From assembly GCA_037974665.1 (NCBI GenBank), contig CM075771.1, forward strand, positions 39,912,425 to 39,976,424: a stretch of 64,000 nt of DNA. Reading direction: 5' to 3'. Origin of the DNA: Ehretia macrophylla. Taxonomy: Eukaryota; Streptophyta; Magnoliopsida; Boraginales; Ehretiaceae. Under the pieces are notes generated by a model. That model had not been told where the DNA came from. It saw only the letters and a list, made by a program, of their open reading frames with translations, and ran no database searches. Positions 37,276 through 48,316 of this stretch are shown piece by piece; position 1 is the first letter of the stretch, and each line of letters opens with the position of its first letter. A program made the translations under genes and the position numbers.

Positions 37276-37394
37276 GGGTGCGATCATACTAGCACTAATG
37301 CACCGGATCCCATCAGAACTCAGAAGTTAAGCGTGCTTGGGCGAGTGTAGTACTAGAATAGGTGACCCCCTGGGAAGTCCTCGTGTTGCACCCC
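37276..37394 (+). rRNA. 5S rRNA gene, copy 54
   Basis: Differences: C15T, C47A, A71T, G82A, G85A. The following type A spacer has lost about 31 bp near 37702, removing most of the type-diagnostic block. Confidence 0.95.
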
Positions 37395-37921
37395 TCTTTT
37401 CAATTTTTTTTCCTCCGGTTAGGTTTATCAAGATACTTTATCCACCACATTTCTATTATCGAATCCCACGGCACCTTGGGCAAGACAACTTCGCTTCACG
37501 TGGAGGCTAGGCCCGCAAACCAAGGGCGTAGGGCTTGTGACCAAGTCTCTGTCGCTCCGGTGCCCATAACTTTTGATCCGTAAGGAGTTATGTGGCGCAC
37601 AACATATTGTTGGGAAGCTCTCCGAGAGCTCTACGACGGGCGGAGCAAGCTTCCTTGCTGTGGCCTTTTTGGAGCCCAAAACCGAACGTTTTCATCAATT
37701 TCTGTCACGAATCGTAGGTCGTGAGTTATTAAAAGGATGACAACCTTACTCGCGGGACATTAGAGGGCCCTACAACGCGTCGATATCATGTCTTGCGAGG
37801 ATGCTGCGTTGTTGAAGCGGATGGGTTGTTGTTAAGCCAATTGGGCCTTCTGAATGGGCCATCTCTCTAGGCTGGGACTGTGAACCGTTAACACAAAAAG
37901 GAATTCTACCCCCACCATGAC

Positions 37922-38040
37922 TGGTGCGATCATACCAGCACTAATGCACCGGATCCCATCAGAACTCCGAAGTTAAGCGTGCTTGGGCGAGAGTAGTACT
38001 AGGATGGGTAACCCCTTGGGAAGTCCTCGTGTTGCACCCC
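37922..38040 (+). rRNA. 5S rRNA gene, copy 55
   Basis: Differences: G1T, G89A, C95T. Box A is intact. It is followed by the longest 5S-free interval of the array (1172 bp to the next start). Confidence 0.96.
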
Positions 38041-38517
38041 CCTTTTCATTTTTTTTCCTCCGGTTAGGGTTGCCAAGATACTTTATCCACCACATTTCTA
38101 TTATCGAATCCCACGGCACCTCGGGCAAGACAACTTCGCTTCACGTGGATGTTGGGCCCGAAAACCGAAGGTGTAGGGCTTGTGACCAGGTCTCCGTCGC
38201 TTCGGTGCCCATTACTTTTGATCCGTAAGGAGTTACACGATTCACAGCATAACGTTGGAAAGCTTTCCAAGAGCTCTACGACGAGGGTAGCAACCTTGCT
38301 TGCTGTGGCCTTTTTAGAGCCCAAAATGGAACGTTTTCATCAATTTCAGGCCACTTTTCTTATTAAGCTTTGTTTTTCGGTACCGGGTCTTACGTCGCGA
38401 ACTCTTAAAAGGATGACAACCATACTCGCGGGACATTAGAGGGCCATACAATGCGTCGATATCACGTCTTGTGAGGATGCTGCATTGTTGAAGCAGATGC
38501 GTTGTTGTTAAGCCCAT

Positions 38518-38782
38518 AAGGAGTTACACGGCGCACAACATACAGTTGGAAAGCTCTCCGAGAGCTCTACGATGGGCGTAGCTAGCTCGCTTACTATGCC
38601 TTTTTTTGGAGCCCAAAATAGAACGTTTTCATCAGTTTCGGGCCACTTTTCTAATTTTGTTATGTTTTTCCTTCCCAGATCGTACATCGTGAGCTGTTAG
38701 AGGGCCCCACAACGCGTCGATATGACGTCTTGCGAGGATGCTACGTTGTTGAAGCGGATGGGTTGTTGTTAAGCCCATTGGG
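38518..38782 (+). repeat. Partial type B spacer piece without a 5S gene (after copy 55)
   Basis: The preceding type A spacer stops at AAGCCCAT (38517) and continues directly as AAGGAGTTACACGG, a point about 200 bp downstream of a gene. The 5S gene that should lie between is missing. Within this piece about 34 bp are deleted at 38698 (GAGCTGTTA|GAGGGCC). Confidence 0.88.
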
Positions 38783-39017
38783 GCAGCAAGCTTTCTCGCT
38801 ATGCCCTTTTTGGAGCCCAAAATCCAATATTTTCATCAGTTTTGGGCCACTTTTCTTATTAAGCTCTGTTTTTCCATCCCGGATCGTACGTCGTGAACAG
38901 TTAAAAGGACGACAACCTTACTCGCGGGACATTAGAGGGCCCTACAATGCGTCGATATCACGTCTTGCGAGGATGCTACGTTGTTGAAGCGGATGGGTTG
39001 TTGTTAAGCCCATTAGG
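38783..39017 (+). repeat. Extra 235-bp type A spacer piece (after copy 55)
   Basis: Standard GGGGCAGCAAGC junction, following the type B piece as at all other sites. Variant CAAAATCCAATATTTTC. Confidence 0.9.
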
Positions 39018-39093
39018 CCTTCTGAATGGGCCATCTCTCTAGGCAGGGACTGTGAACCGTTAACACAAAAAGGAATTCTACCCCCAACGTGAA

Positions 39094-39212
39094 GGGTGCG
39101 AACAAACCAGCACTAATGCACCGGATCCCATCAGAACTACGAAGTTAAACGTGCTTGGGTGAGAGTAGTACTAGGATGGTTGACCCCCTGGGAAGTCCAC
39201 GTGTTGCACCCC
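39094..39212 (+). rRNA. 5S rRNA gene, copy 56
   Basis: Differences: T9A, T12A, C46A, G56A, C67T, G87T, T106A. Type A spacer; its ACACGGTTCACAGCATAAC form matches the one after copy 55. Confidence 0.95.
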
Positions 39213-39771
39213 CCTTCTCAATTTTTTTTTCCACCGGTTAGGGTTGCCAAGATACTTTATCCACCACATTTCTATTATCGAATCCCACAGCACCTTGGGC
39301 AAGACAACTTCGCTTCACGTGGAGGCTGGGCCCCCAAACTGAGGGCGTAAGGCTTGTGACCAGGTCTCCGTCGCTTCAGTGCCCATAACTTTTGATCCGT
39401 AAGGAGTTACACGGTTCACAGCATAACATTGGAAAGCTCTCCAAGAGCTCTACGACGAGGGTTGCAAGCTTTCTTGCTGTGGCCTTTTTGGAGCCCAAAA
39501 TGGAACGTTTTCATCAGTTTCAGGCCACTTTTCTTATTAAGCTTTGTTTTCCGGTACCGGGTCTTACGTCGCGAACTATTAAAAGGATGACAACCATACT
39601 CGCGGGACATTAGAGGGCCATACAATGCGTCGATATCACGTCTTGTGAGGATGCTGCATTGTTAAAGCGGATGCGTTGTTGTTAAGCCCATTGGGCCTTC
39701 TGAATGGGCCATCTCTCTAGGTTGGGACTATGAACCGTTAACACAAAAAGGAATTCTACCGCCAACATGAC

Positions 39772-39890
39772 GGGTGCGATCATACCAGCACTAATGCACC
39801 GGATCCCATCAGAACTCCGAAGTTAAGCGTTCTTGGGCGAGAGTAGTACTAGGATGGGTGACCCCGTGGGAATTCCTCGTGTTGCACCCT
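39772..39890 (+). rRNA. 5S rRNA gene, copy 57
   Basis: Differences: G60T, C95G, G102T, C119T. Box C core is intact. Type A spacer. Confidence 0.96.
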
Positions 39891-40448
39891 CCTTTTCAAT
39901 TTTTTTCCCTCCAGTTAGGGTTTCCAAGATACTTTATCCACCACATTTCTATTTTTGAATCCCACGGCACCTTGGGCAAGACAACTTCGCTTCACGTGGA
40001 GGCTCAGCCCGCAAACCGAGGGCATAGGGATTATGACCAAGTCTCTGTCGCTCCGGTGCCAATAACTTTTGATCGGTAGGGAGTTATGCGGTGCACAACA
40101 TACCGTTTGAAAGCACTCTGATAGCTCTACGACGGGGGCAGCTAGCTTGCTCTTTGTGCCCTTTTTGGAGCCCAAAATCGAAAGTTTTCATTAGTTTCAG
40201 GCCAGTTTTCTTATTAAGCTCTATTTTTCCGTCCCGGATCGTACGTCGTGAACTGTTAAAAGGACGACAACCTTACTCACGGGACATTAGAGGGCCCTAC
40301 AATTCGTCCATATCACGTCTTGTTAGGATGCTGCGTTGTTGAAGCGGATGGGTTGTTATTAAGCCCATTGGGCCTTCTGAATTAGCCATCTCTCTAAGCT
40401 GGGACTGTTAATCGTTAACACAAAAAGGAATTCTGCCCCCAAGATGAC

Positions 40449-40567
40449 GGGTGCGATCATACTAGCACTAATGCACCGGATCCCATCAGAACTCTGAAGT
40501 TAAGCTTCCTTGGGCGAGAGTAGTACTAGGATGGGTAACCCCCTGCGAAGTCCATGTGTTGCACCCC
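40449..40567 (+). rRNA. 5S rRNA gene, copy 58
   Basis: Differences: C15T, C47T, G58T, G60C, G89A, G98C, T106A, C107T. Composite spacer B+A follows (912 bp). Confidence 0.95.
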
Positions 40568-41049
40568 TCTTTTCAATTTTCTTTCCTCCGGTTAGGGTTG
40601 CAAAGATACTTTATCCACAACATTTCTATTATCGAATCCCACGGCACCTTGAGCAAGACAACTTCGCTTCACGTGGAGGTTGGGCACGCAAACCGAGGGC
40701 GTAGGGCTAGTGACCAAGTCTCCGTCGCTCTAGTGCCCATAAATTTTGATCCGTAAGGAGTTGAGCGGCGCACAGCATACCGTTGGAAATCTCTCTGAGA
40801 GCTCTACGATGGGGGCAGTGAGCTTGCTCGCTGTGCCCTTTTTGGAGCCCAAAATTGAACGTTTTCATCAATTTCGGGCTACTTTTCTAGTTTTGCTCTG
40901 TTTTTCCTTCCCGGTTCGTATATCGTTAGCTGTTAAAAGGATGACAACCTTACTCGCGGGACATTAGAAGGCCATACAACGCGTCGATATCACGACTTGC
41001 GAGGATGCTGCGTTGTTGAAGTGGATGGGTTGTTGTTAAGCCCATTGGG

Positions 41050-41284
41050 GCGGCAAGCTTGCTCGATGTGCCCTTTTTGGAGCCCAAATCCGAACGTTTT
41101 CATCAGTTTCGGGCCACTTTTCTTATTAAGCTCAGTTTTTTCGTCCTGGATCGTACGTCGTGAGCTGTTAAAAGGACGACAATCTCACTCGCGGGACATT
41201 AGAGTGCCCTATAATTCGTCGATATCAAATCTTGCGAGGATGCTGCGTTGTTGAAGCGGATGGGTTGTTGTTAAGCCCATTGGG
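41050..41284 (+). repeat. Extra 235-bp type A spacer piece (after copy 58)
   Basis: Junction CCCATTGGGGCGGCAAGC. It carries CAAATCCGAACG but the ancestral TTTTCATC. Confidence 0.92.
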
Positions 41285-41360
41285 CCTTTTAAATGGGCCA
41301 TCTCTCTAGGCTGGGACTGTGAACCGTTAACACAAAAAGGAATTCTACCCCCACCATGAT

Positions 41361-41479
41361 GGGTGCGATCATACTAGCACTAATGCACCGGATCCCATCA
41401 AAACTCAGAAGTTAAGCGCGCTTGGGCGAGAGTAGTACTAAGATGGGTGACCCCCTGGGAAGTCCTCGTGTTGCACCCC
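41361..41479 (+). rRNA. 5S rRNA gene, copy 59
   Basis: Differences: C15T, G41A, C47A, T59C, G81A. Type A spacer. Confidence 0.96.
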
Positions 41480-42037
41480 CCTTTTCAATTTTTTTTCCTC
41501 CGGTTAGGGTTGCCAAGATACTTTATCCACAACATTTCTAATATCGAATCCCACGGCACCTTGGGCAAGAAAACTTCGCTTCACGTGGAGGCTGGGCCTG
41601 CAAACCGAGGGCGTAGGGCTTGTGACCAAGTCTCTGTCGCTCCGGTGCTCATAACGTTTGATCCGTAAGGAGTTACGCGGCGCACAGCATACCGTTGGAA
41701 AGCTCTCTGAGAGCTCTACAACAGGGGTAGCTAGCTTGCTCGCTATGCCCTTTTTGGAGCCCAAAATCGAAAGTTTTCATTAGTTTCAGGCCACTTTTCT
41801 TATTAAGCTCTGTTTTTCCGTCCCGTATCGTACGTCATGAATCATTAAAAGGACGACAACCTTACTCGCTAGACATTAGAGGGCCATACAATGCGTCGAT
41901 ATCACGTCTTGCGAGGATGCTGCGTTGTTGAAGCGAATGGGTTGTTGTTAAGCCCATTGGGCCTTCTGAATGGGCCATCTCTCTAGGCTGGGACTGGGAA
42001 CCGTTAACACAAAAAGGAATTCTACCCCCAACATGAT

Positions 42038-42156
42038 GGGTGCCATCATACAAGCACTAAAGCACTGGATCCCATCAGAACTCCGAAGTTAAGCGTGCTT
42101 GGGCGAGAGTAGTACTAGGATGGTTGACCCCCTTGGAAGTCCTCATGTTGCACCCC
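42038..42156 (+). rRNA. 5S rRNA gene, copy 60
   Basis: Differences: G7C, C15A, T24A, C29T, G87T, G97T, G108A. The following spacer is the shortest of the array (574 bp to the next start) through several deletions. Confidence 0.95.
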
Positions 42157-42560
42157 CCTTTTCAATTTTTTTCCTTCGGTTAGGGTTGCCAAGATACTTT
42201 ATCCACCACAACTTCGCTTCACTCCGGTGCCAAGTCTCTATCGCTCCGGTGCCCGTAACTTTTGATTCCTAAGGAGTTACCCGGCGCACAGCATACCGTT
42301 GGAAAGCTCTCGGAGAGCTCTACAATGGGGGCAGCTAGCTTGCTCGCTGTGCCCTTTTTGGAGCCCAAAATTGAACGTTTTCATAAGTTTCGGTCCACTT
42401 TTCTTATTAAGCTCTGTTTTTCCGTTCCGGATCGTATGTCGTGAGCTGTTGAAAGGACGACAACCTTACTCGTGGGACATTAGAGGGCCCTACAATGCGT
42501 CGATATCACGTCTTGCGTGGATGCTACGTATTGGGCCTTCTGAATGGGCCATCTCTCTAG
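42150..42560 (+). other. Spacer with multiple deletions (between copies 60 and 61)
   Basis: Three losses are visible. CCACCACA joins directly to ACTTCGCTTCAC. The segment from the CACGTGG site to the CCAAGTCTCT motif is lost and replaced by a short TCCGGTGC repeat. GATGCTACGT joins directly to ATTGGGCC at 42530. Together they remove about 103 bp. No gene lies here. Confidence 0.85.
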
Positions 42561-42611
42561 GCTGGGACTGTGAACCGTTAACACAAAAAGGAATTCTACC
42601 CCCAACATGAC

Positions 42612-42730
42612 GGGTGCGATCATACCAGCACTAATGCATCAGATCCCATCAGCACTTCGAAGTTAAGCGTGCTTGGGCGAGAGTAGTACTAGGATGGGTG
42701 GCCCCCTGGGAAGTCCTCGTGTTGCACCCC
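42612..42730 (+). rRNA. 5S rRNA gene, copy 61
   Basis: Differences: C28T, G30A, A42C, C46T, A90G. Box A is intact. Type A spacer. Confidence 0.96.
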
Positions 42731-43287
42731 CTTTTTCAATTTTTTTTCCTCCGGTTAGGGTTGCCAAGATACTTTATCCACCACATTTCTGTTATCGAAT
42801 CCCACAGTACCTTGGGCAAGACAACTTCGCTTCACGTGGAGGCTGGGCCCGCAAACCGAGGGCGTAGGGCTTGTGACTAGGTCCTTGTCGCTCCGGTGCC
42901 CATAACTTTTGATCTGTAAGGAGTTACGCAGTGCACAGCATACCGTTGGAAAGCTCTCCGAGTGCTCTACGACGGGGGCAGCAGCTTGCTCGCTGTGCCC
43001 TTTTTGGAGCCCAAAATCGAACGTTTTCTTCAGTTTTGGGCCACTTTTCTTATTAAGCTTTGTTTTTCCGTCCCTGATCGAACATCGTGAGTTGTTAAAA
43101 GGATGACAACCTTACTCGCGGGACATTAGAGGGCCCTACAATGTGTCGATATCACGTCTTGCGAGGATGCTGCGTTGTCGAACCGGATGGGTTGTTGTTA
43201 AGCCCATTGGGCCTTCTGAATGGGCCATCTCTCTAGGCTGTGACTGTGAACCGTCGACACAAAAAGGAATTCTACCCCCAACATGAC

Positions 43288-43406
43288 GGGCGTGATCATA
43301 CCAGCACTAATGCACCGAATCCCATCAAAACTCCGAAGTTAAGCGTGCTTGGGCGAGAGTAGTACTAGGATGGGTGACCCCCTGGGAAGTCCACGTGTCG
43401 CACCCC
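43288..43406 (+). rRNA. 5S rRNA gene, copy 62
   Basis: Differences: T4C, C6T, G31A, G41A, T106A, T112C. All three promoter elements match the consensus. Type A spacer. Confidence 0.96.
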
Positions 43407-43966
43407 CCTTCTAAATTTTTTTCTCTCCGGTTACAGTTGCCAAGATACTTTATCCACCATATTTCTATTATCGTATACCATGGGACCTTGCGCAAGACAA
43501 CTTCGCTTCACGTGGAGGCTGGGCCCGCAAACCGAGGGCGTTGGGCTTGTGACCAGGTCTCCGTCGCTCCGGTGCCCATAACTTTTGATCCGTAAGGAGT
43601 TACGCGGCGCACAGCATACCGTTGGAAAGCTCTCCGAGTGCTCTACGACGACGGTTGCATGCTTGCTTGCTATGCCCTTTTTGGAGCCCAAAATCAAACG
43701 TTTTCATCAGTTTCGGGCCACTTTTCTTATTAAGCTCTCTGTTTTTCCGTCCCAGATCATACGTCGTGAACTATTAAAAGGACGACAACCTTACTCGCAG
43801 GACATTAGAGGGCCCTAAAATTTGTCGATATCACGTCTTGCGAGGATGCTGCATTGTTGAAGTGGATGGGTTGTTGTTAAGCCCTTTGGGCCTTTTGAAT
43901 GGGCCATCTCTATAGGCTGGGACTGTGAACCGTTAACACAAAAAGGAATTCTACCCCCAACATGAC

Positions 43967-44023
43967 GGGTGCGATCATACTAGCACTAATGCACCGGATC
44001 CCATCAGAACTCCGAAGTTAAGC
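43967..44023 (+). pseudogene. Truncated 5S rRNA gene, copy 63 (nt 1-57 only)
   Basis: The gene matches the consensus except C15T up to GTTAAGC, then continues as spacer (CCTTTGGGCCTTTT) and jumps to the post-gene TCCTCCG tract. The intermediate element, box C and the 3' half are missing, so it cannot make 5S rRNA. GTTAAGCCCTTTGGGCC also occurs just upstream in this unit's own leading spacer (near 43877), so the break used GTTAAGC microhomology. Next start is only 613 bp on. Confidence 0.95.
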
Positions 44024-44579
44024 CCTTTGGGCCTTTTTCCTCCGTTTAGGGTTGCCAAGATACTTTATCCACCACATTTCTATTATCGAATCCCATGGCA
44101 CCTTGGGCAAGATAACTTCGCTTTACGTGGAGGCTGTGCCCGGAAACCGAGGGCGTAGGGCTTGTGACCAGGTCTTTGTCGCTCTGGTGCCCATAACTTT
44201 TGATCCGTAAGTAGTTACGCGGCGCACAGCATACCGTTGGAAAGCTATCTTAGAGCTCTACGACGAGGGCAGCTAGTTTGCTTGCTGTGCCCTTTTTGGA
44301 GCCCAAAATTGAAAGTTTTCATCAGTTTTGGGCCATTTTTCATGTTAAGCTCGATTTTTCGGTCCCCGATCGTACGTCGTGAGCTGTTAAAAGGACGACA
44401 ACCTTACTCGCAGGACATTAGAGGGCCTTAAAATGCGTCGATATCACGTCTTGCGAGGATGCTACGTTGTTGAAGCGCATGGGTTGTTGTTAAGTCCATT
44501 GGGCCTTCTTAAAGGGCTATTTCTCTAGGCTGGGACTGTGAACCGTTAACACAAAATGGAAGTCTACCCCCAACATGAC

Positions 44580-44698
44580 GGGTGCGATCATACCATCACT
44601 AATGCACCGGATCTCATCAGAACTCCGAAGTTAAGCGTGCTTGGGCGAGAGTAGTACTAGGATGGGTGACCCCCTCGGAAATCGTCGTGTTGTACCCC
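44580..44698 (+). rRNA. 5S rRNA gene, copy 64
   Basis: Differences: G17T, C35T, G97C, G102A, C105G, C114T. Box A is intact. Type A spacer. Confidence 0.96.
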
Positions 44699-45256
44699 AC
44701 TTTTCAATTTTTTTTCCTCCGGTTAGGGTTGCCAAGATACTTTATCCACCACATTTCAATTATCGAATCCCACGACACATTGGGCAAGACAACTTCGCTA
44801 CACGTGTAGGCTGGGACCGCAAACCATTGACGTAGGTCTTGTGACCAAGTCTCTGTCGCTCCAGTGCCCATAACTTTTGATCTGTAAGGAGTTACGCGGC
44901 ACACAACATACCGTTGGAAAGCTCTCCGAGAGCTCTACGATGGGCAGAGCAAGCTTCCTCACTGTGGCCTTTTTGGAGCCCAAAATCGAACGTTTTCATT
45001 AGTTTCGGGCCACTTTTCTTATTAAGCTCTATTTTTCTGTCCCGGATCGTACGTCGTAAGCTGTTAAAAGCACGACAACCTTGCTCGCGGGACATTAGAG
45101 GGCCCTACAACGCGTCGATATCACGTCTTGCGAGGATGCTGCGTTGTTGAAGCGGATGGGTTGTTGTTAAGCCCATTGGGCCTTTTGAATAGGCCATCTC
45201 TCTAGGCCGGGACTGTGAATCGTTAACACAAAAAGGAATTCTACCCCAAACATGAC

Positions 45257-45375
45257 AGGTGCGATCAGACCAGCACTAGTACACCGGATCCCATTAGAAC
45301 TCCGAAGTTAAGCATGCTTGGGTGAGAGTAGTACGAGGATGGGTGACCCCCTGGGAAGTCCTCGTGTTGCACCCC
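45257..45375 (+). rRNA. 5S rRNA gene, copy 65
   Basis: Differences: G1A, T12G, A23G, G25A, C39T, G58A, C67T, T79G. The last composite spacer B+A of the window follows (914 bp). Confidence 0.95.
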
Positions 45376-45859
45376 GCTTTTCAATTTCTTTTCCTCCGGT
45401 TAGGGTTTCCAAGTTACTTTATCCACCACATTTCTATTATCAAATGCCACGGCACCTTGGGCAAGACAACTTCGCTTCACGTAGAGGCTGGGCCCGCAAA
45501 CCGAGGGCGTAGGGCTTGTGACCAAGTCTCCGTCGCTCCGATGCCAATATCTTTTAATCCGTAATGAGTTACGCGGCGCACAGCATACCGTTGGAAAGCT
45601 CTCCGAGAGCTCTACGATAGGGGCAGCTAGCTTGCTCGCTGTGCCCTTTTTTGGAGACCAAAATCGATCATTTTCATTAAGTTTCGGGCTACTTTTCTAG
45701 TTTTGCTCTATTTTTCCTTCCCGGATCGTACATCGTGAGCTGTTAAAAGGAATACAACCTTACTCGCGGGACATTAGAGGGCCCTACAACGCGTCGATAT
45801 CACGTCTTGCGAGGATGCTGCGTTGTTGAAGCGGATGGGTTGTTGTTAAGCCCATTGGG

Positions 45860-46094
45860 GCAGCAAACTTGCTCGTTATGCCCTTTTTGGAGCCCAATTC
45901 CGAACGTTTTAATCAGTTTCGGGCCACTTTTTTTATTAACCTCTATTTTTCCATCCCGGATCGTACGCCGTGAGCTGTTAAAAGGACGACAATCTTACTC
46001 GCGGGACATTAGAGGGCCCTACAATTTGTCGATATCACGTCTTGCGAGGATGCTACGTTGTTGAAGCGGATGGGTTGTTGTTTAGCCCATTGGG
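45860..46094 (+). repeat. Extra 235-bp type A spacer piece (after copy 65)
   Basis: Junction CCCATTGGGGCAGC. Variant CAATTCCGAACGTTTTAATC. It lies 4.8 kb from its nearest relative, the most isolated of the eight. Confidence 0.92.
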
Positions 46095-46170
46095 CATTCT
46101 GAATAGGCCATCTATCTAAGCTGGGACTGTGAACCATTAACACAAAAAGGAAATCTACCCCTATGATGAC

Positions 46171-46289
46171 GGGTGCGATCATACTAGCACTAATGCACCG
46201 GATCCCATCAGAACTCAGAAGTTAAGCGTGCTTGGGCGAGAGTAGTACTAGGATGTGTGACCCCCTGGGAAGTCCTCGTGTTGCACCCC
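46171..46289 (+). rRNA. 5S rRNA gene, copy 66
   Basis: Only C15T, C47A and G86T differ, the first two being the composite-linked pair. Type A spacer. Confidence 0.96.
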
Positions 46290-46846
46290 CCTTCTCAATT
46301 TTTTTTCCTCCGGTTAAGTTTGCCAAGATACTTTATCCACCACATTTCTATTATCGAATCCCACAGCAACTTGGGCAAGACAACTTCGCTTCACGTGGAG
46401 GCTAGGCCCGCAAACCGAGGGCGTAGGGCTTGTGACCAAGTCTCTGTCGCTCCGGTGCCCATAACTTTTGATCCGTAAGGAGTTACGCGGCGCACAATAT
46501 ACCGTTGGAAAGATCTCTGAGAGCTCTACGACAGGAGGAGCAAGCTTTCTCGCTGTGGCCTTTCTGGGGCCCAAAATTGAACGTTTTCATCAGTTTCGGG
46601 CCACTTTTATTATTAAGCTCTGTTTTTCCGTCCCAGATCGTACATCGTGAGCTGTTAAAAGGACACAACCTTACTCGCGGGACATTAGAGGGCCCTACAA
46701 CGCGTCGATATCACATCTTGTGAGGAAGCTGCGTTGTTGAAGCGGATGGGTTGTTGTTAAGCCCATTGGGCCTTTTGAATGGACCATCTCTCTAGGCTGA
46801 GACTGTGAACCATTAACACAAAAAGGAATTCTACACCCACCATGAC

Positions 46847-46965
46847 GGGTGTGATCGTACCAGCACTAACGAACCGGATCCCATCAGAACACCGAAGTTA
46901 AGCGTGCTTGGGTGAGAGTAGTACTAGGATGGGTGACCCAATGGGAAGTCCTCTTGTTGCACCCC
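46847..46965 (+). rRNA. 5S rRNA gene, copy 67
   Basis: Differences: C6T, A11G, T24C, C26A, T45A, C67T, C94A, C95A, G108T. Type A spacer similar to that after copy 68. Confidence 0.95.
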
Positions 46966-47521
46966 CTTTTCAATTTTTTTTCCTCCGGTTAGGGTCGCCA
47001 AGATACTTTATCCACCACATTTCTATTATCAAATCCCTCGGCACGTTGGGCAAGACAACTTCGTTTCACGTGGAGGCTGGGCTCGCAAACCGAGGGCATA
47101 GGGCTTTTGACCAGGTCTCCGTCGCTCCGGTGCCCATAACTTTTGATCCGTAAGGAGTTACGCAGCACACAGCATAGCGTTGGAAAGCTCTCCGAGAGCT
47201 CTACGACGTGGGAAGCTAGCTTGCTCGCTTTGTCCTTTTTGGAGCCAAAATCGAACGTTTTGATCAGTTTTGGGCCACTTTTCTTATTAACCTCTGTTTT
47301 TTCATCCCGGATCGTACGTCGTAAGCTGTTAAAAGGATGACAACCTTACTCGCGGGACATTAGAGGGACCTACAACGCGTCGATATCACGTCCTGCAAGG
47401 ATGCTGCGTTGTTGAAGCGGATGGGTTGTTGTTAAACCCATTGGGCCTTCTAAATGGGCCATCTCTCTAGGCTGGCACTGTGAACTGTTAACACGTATAG
47501 GAATTGTACCCTCAACATGAC

Positions 47522-47640
47522 GGGTGCGATCATACCAGCACTAATTCACCGGATCCCATCAGAACTCCAAAGTTACGCGTGCTTGGGTGAGAGTAGTACT
47601 AGGATGGGTGACCCCCTAGGAAGTCCTCTTGTTGCACCCC
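47522..47640 (+). rRNA. 5S rRNA gene, copy 68
   Basis: Differences: G25T, G48A, A55C, C67T, G97A, G108T. Box A reads GTTACGCG. C67T and G108T are shared with copy 67. Type A spacer. Confidence 0.95.
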
Positions 47641-48198
47641 CTTTTCAATTTTTTTTTCCTCCGGTTAGGGTCGCCAAGATACTTTATCCACCACATTTCT
47701 ATTATCAAATCCCTCGGCAAGTTGGGCAAGAAAACTTCGTTTCACGTGGAGGCTGGGCTCGCAAACCGAGGGCATAGGGATTGTGACCAGGTCTCCGTCT
47801 CTCCGGTGCCCATAACTTTTGATCCGTAAGGAGTTACACGGCACACAGCATAGCGTTGGAAATCTCTCTGTGAGCTCTACGACGGGGGCACCAAGCTTGC
47901 TTGCTATGCCCTTTTTGGAGCCCAAAATTGAACGTTTTCATCAGTTTCGGGCCACTTTTCATATTAAGCTATGTTTTTTCATCCTGGATCGTACGTCGTG
48001 AACTGTTAAAAGGACGACAACCATACTCGCGGGATATTAGAGGGCCCAACAATGCGTCGATATCACGTCTTGCGAGGATGCTGCGTTGTTGAAGCAGATG
48101 GGTTGTTGTTAAGCCCATTGGGCCTTCTGAATGGGCCATCTCTCTAGGCTGGGACTGTGAACCGTTAACACAAAAAGGAATTCTACCCCCAACATGAC

Positions 48199-48316
48199 GG
48201 GTGCGATCATACCATCACTAATTCACCGGATCCCATCAAAACTCCGAAGTTAAGTGTGCTTGGGCGAGAGTAGTACAAGGATGGGTGACCCTTGGGAAGT
48301 CCTCGTGTTGCACCCC
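48199..48316 (+). rRNA. 5S rRNA gene, copy 69, 118 nt
   Basis: One base is missing from the C-run of box C (GTGACCCTTGGG). Other differences: G17T, G25T, G41A, C57T, T79A. Type A spacer. Confidence 0.94.

Larger units (their letters stand above)
29329..46846 (+). repeat. Rearranged array domain with 913-bp composite units (copies 44-66)
   Basis: Start-to-start distances run 912, 676, 913, 676, 913, 677, 677, 914, 676, 913, 646, 1172, 678, 677, 912, 677, 574, 676, 679, 613, 677, 914 and 676 bp. The 912-914-bp units carry a 235-bp extra spacer piece. The best-ordered part, 29329-33418, alternates 912/913 and 676 bp, a two-unit higher-order repeat of about 1589 bp. Confidence 0.9.
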
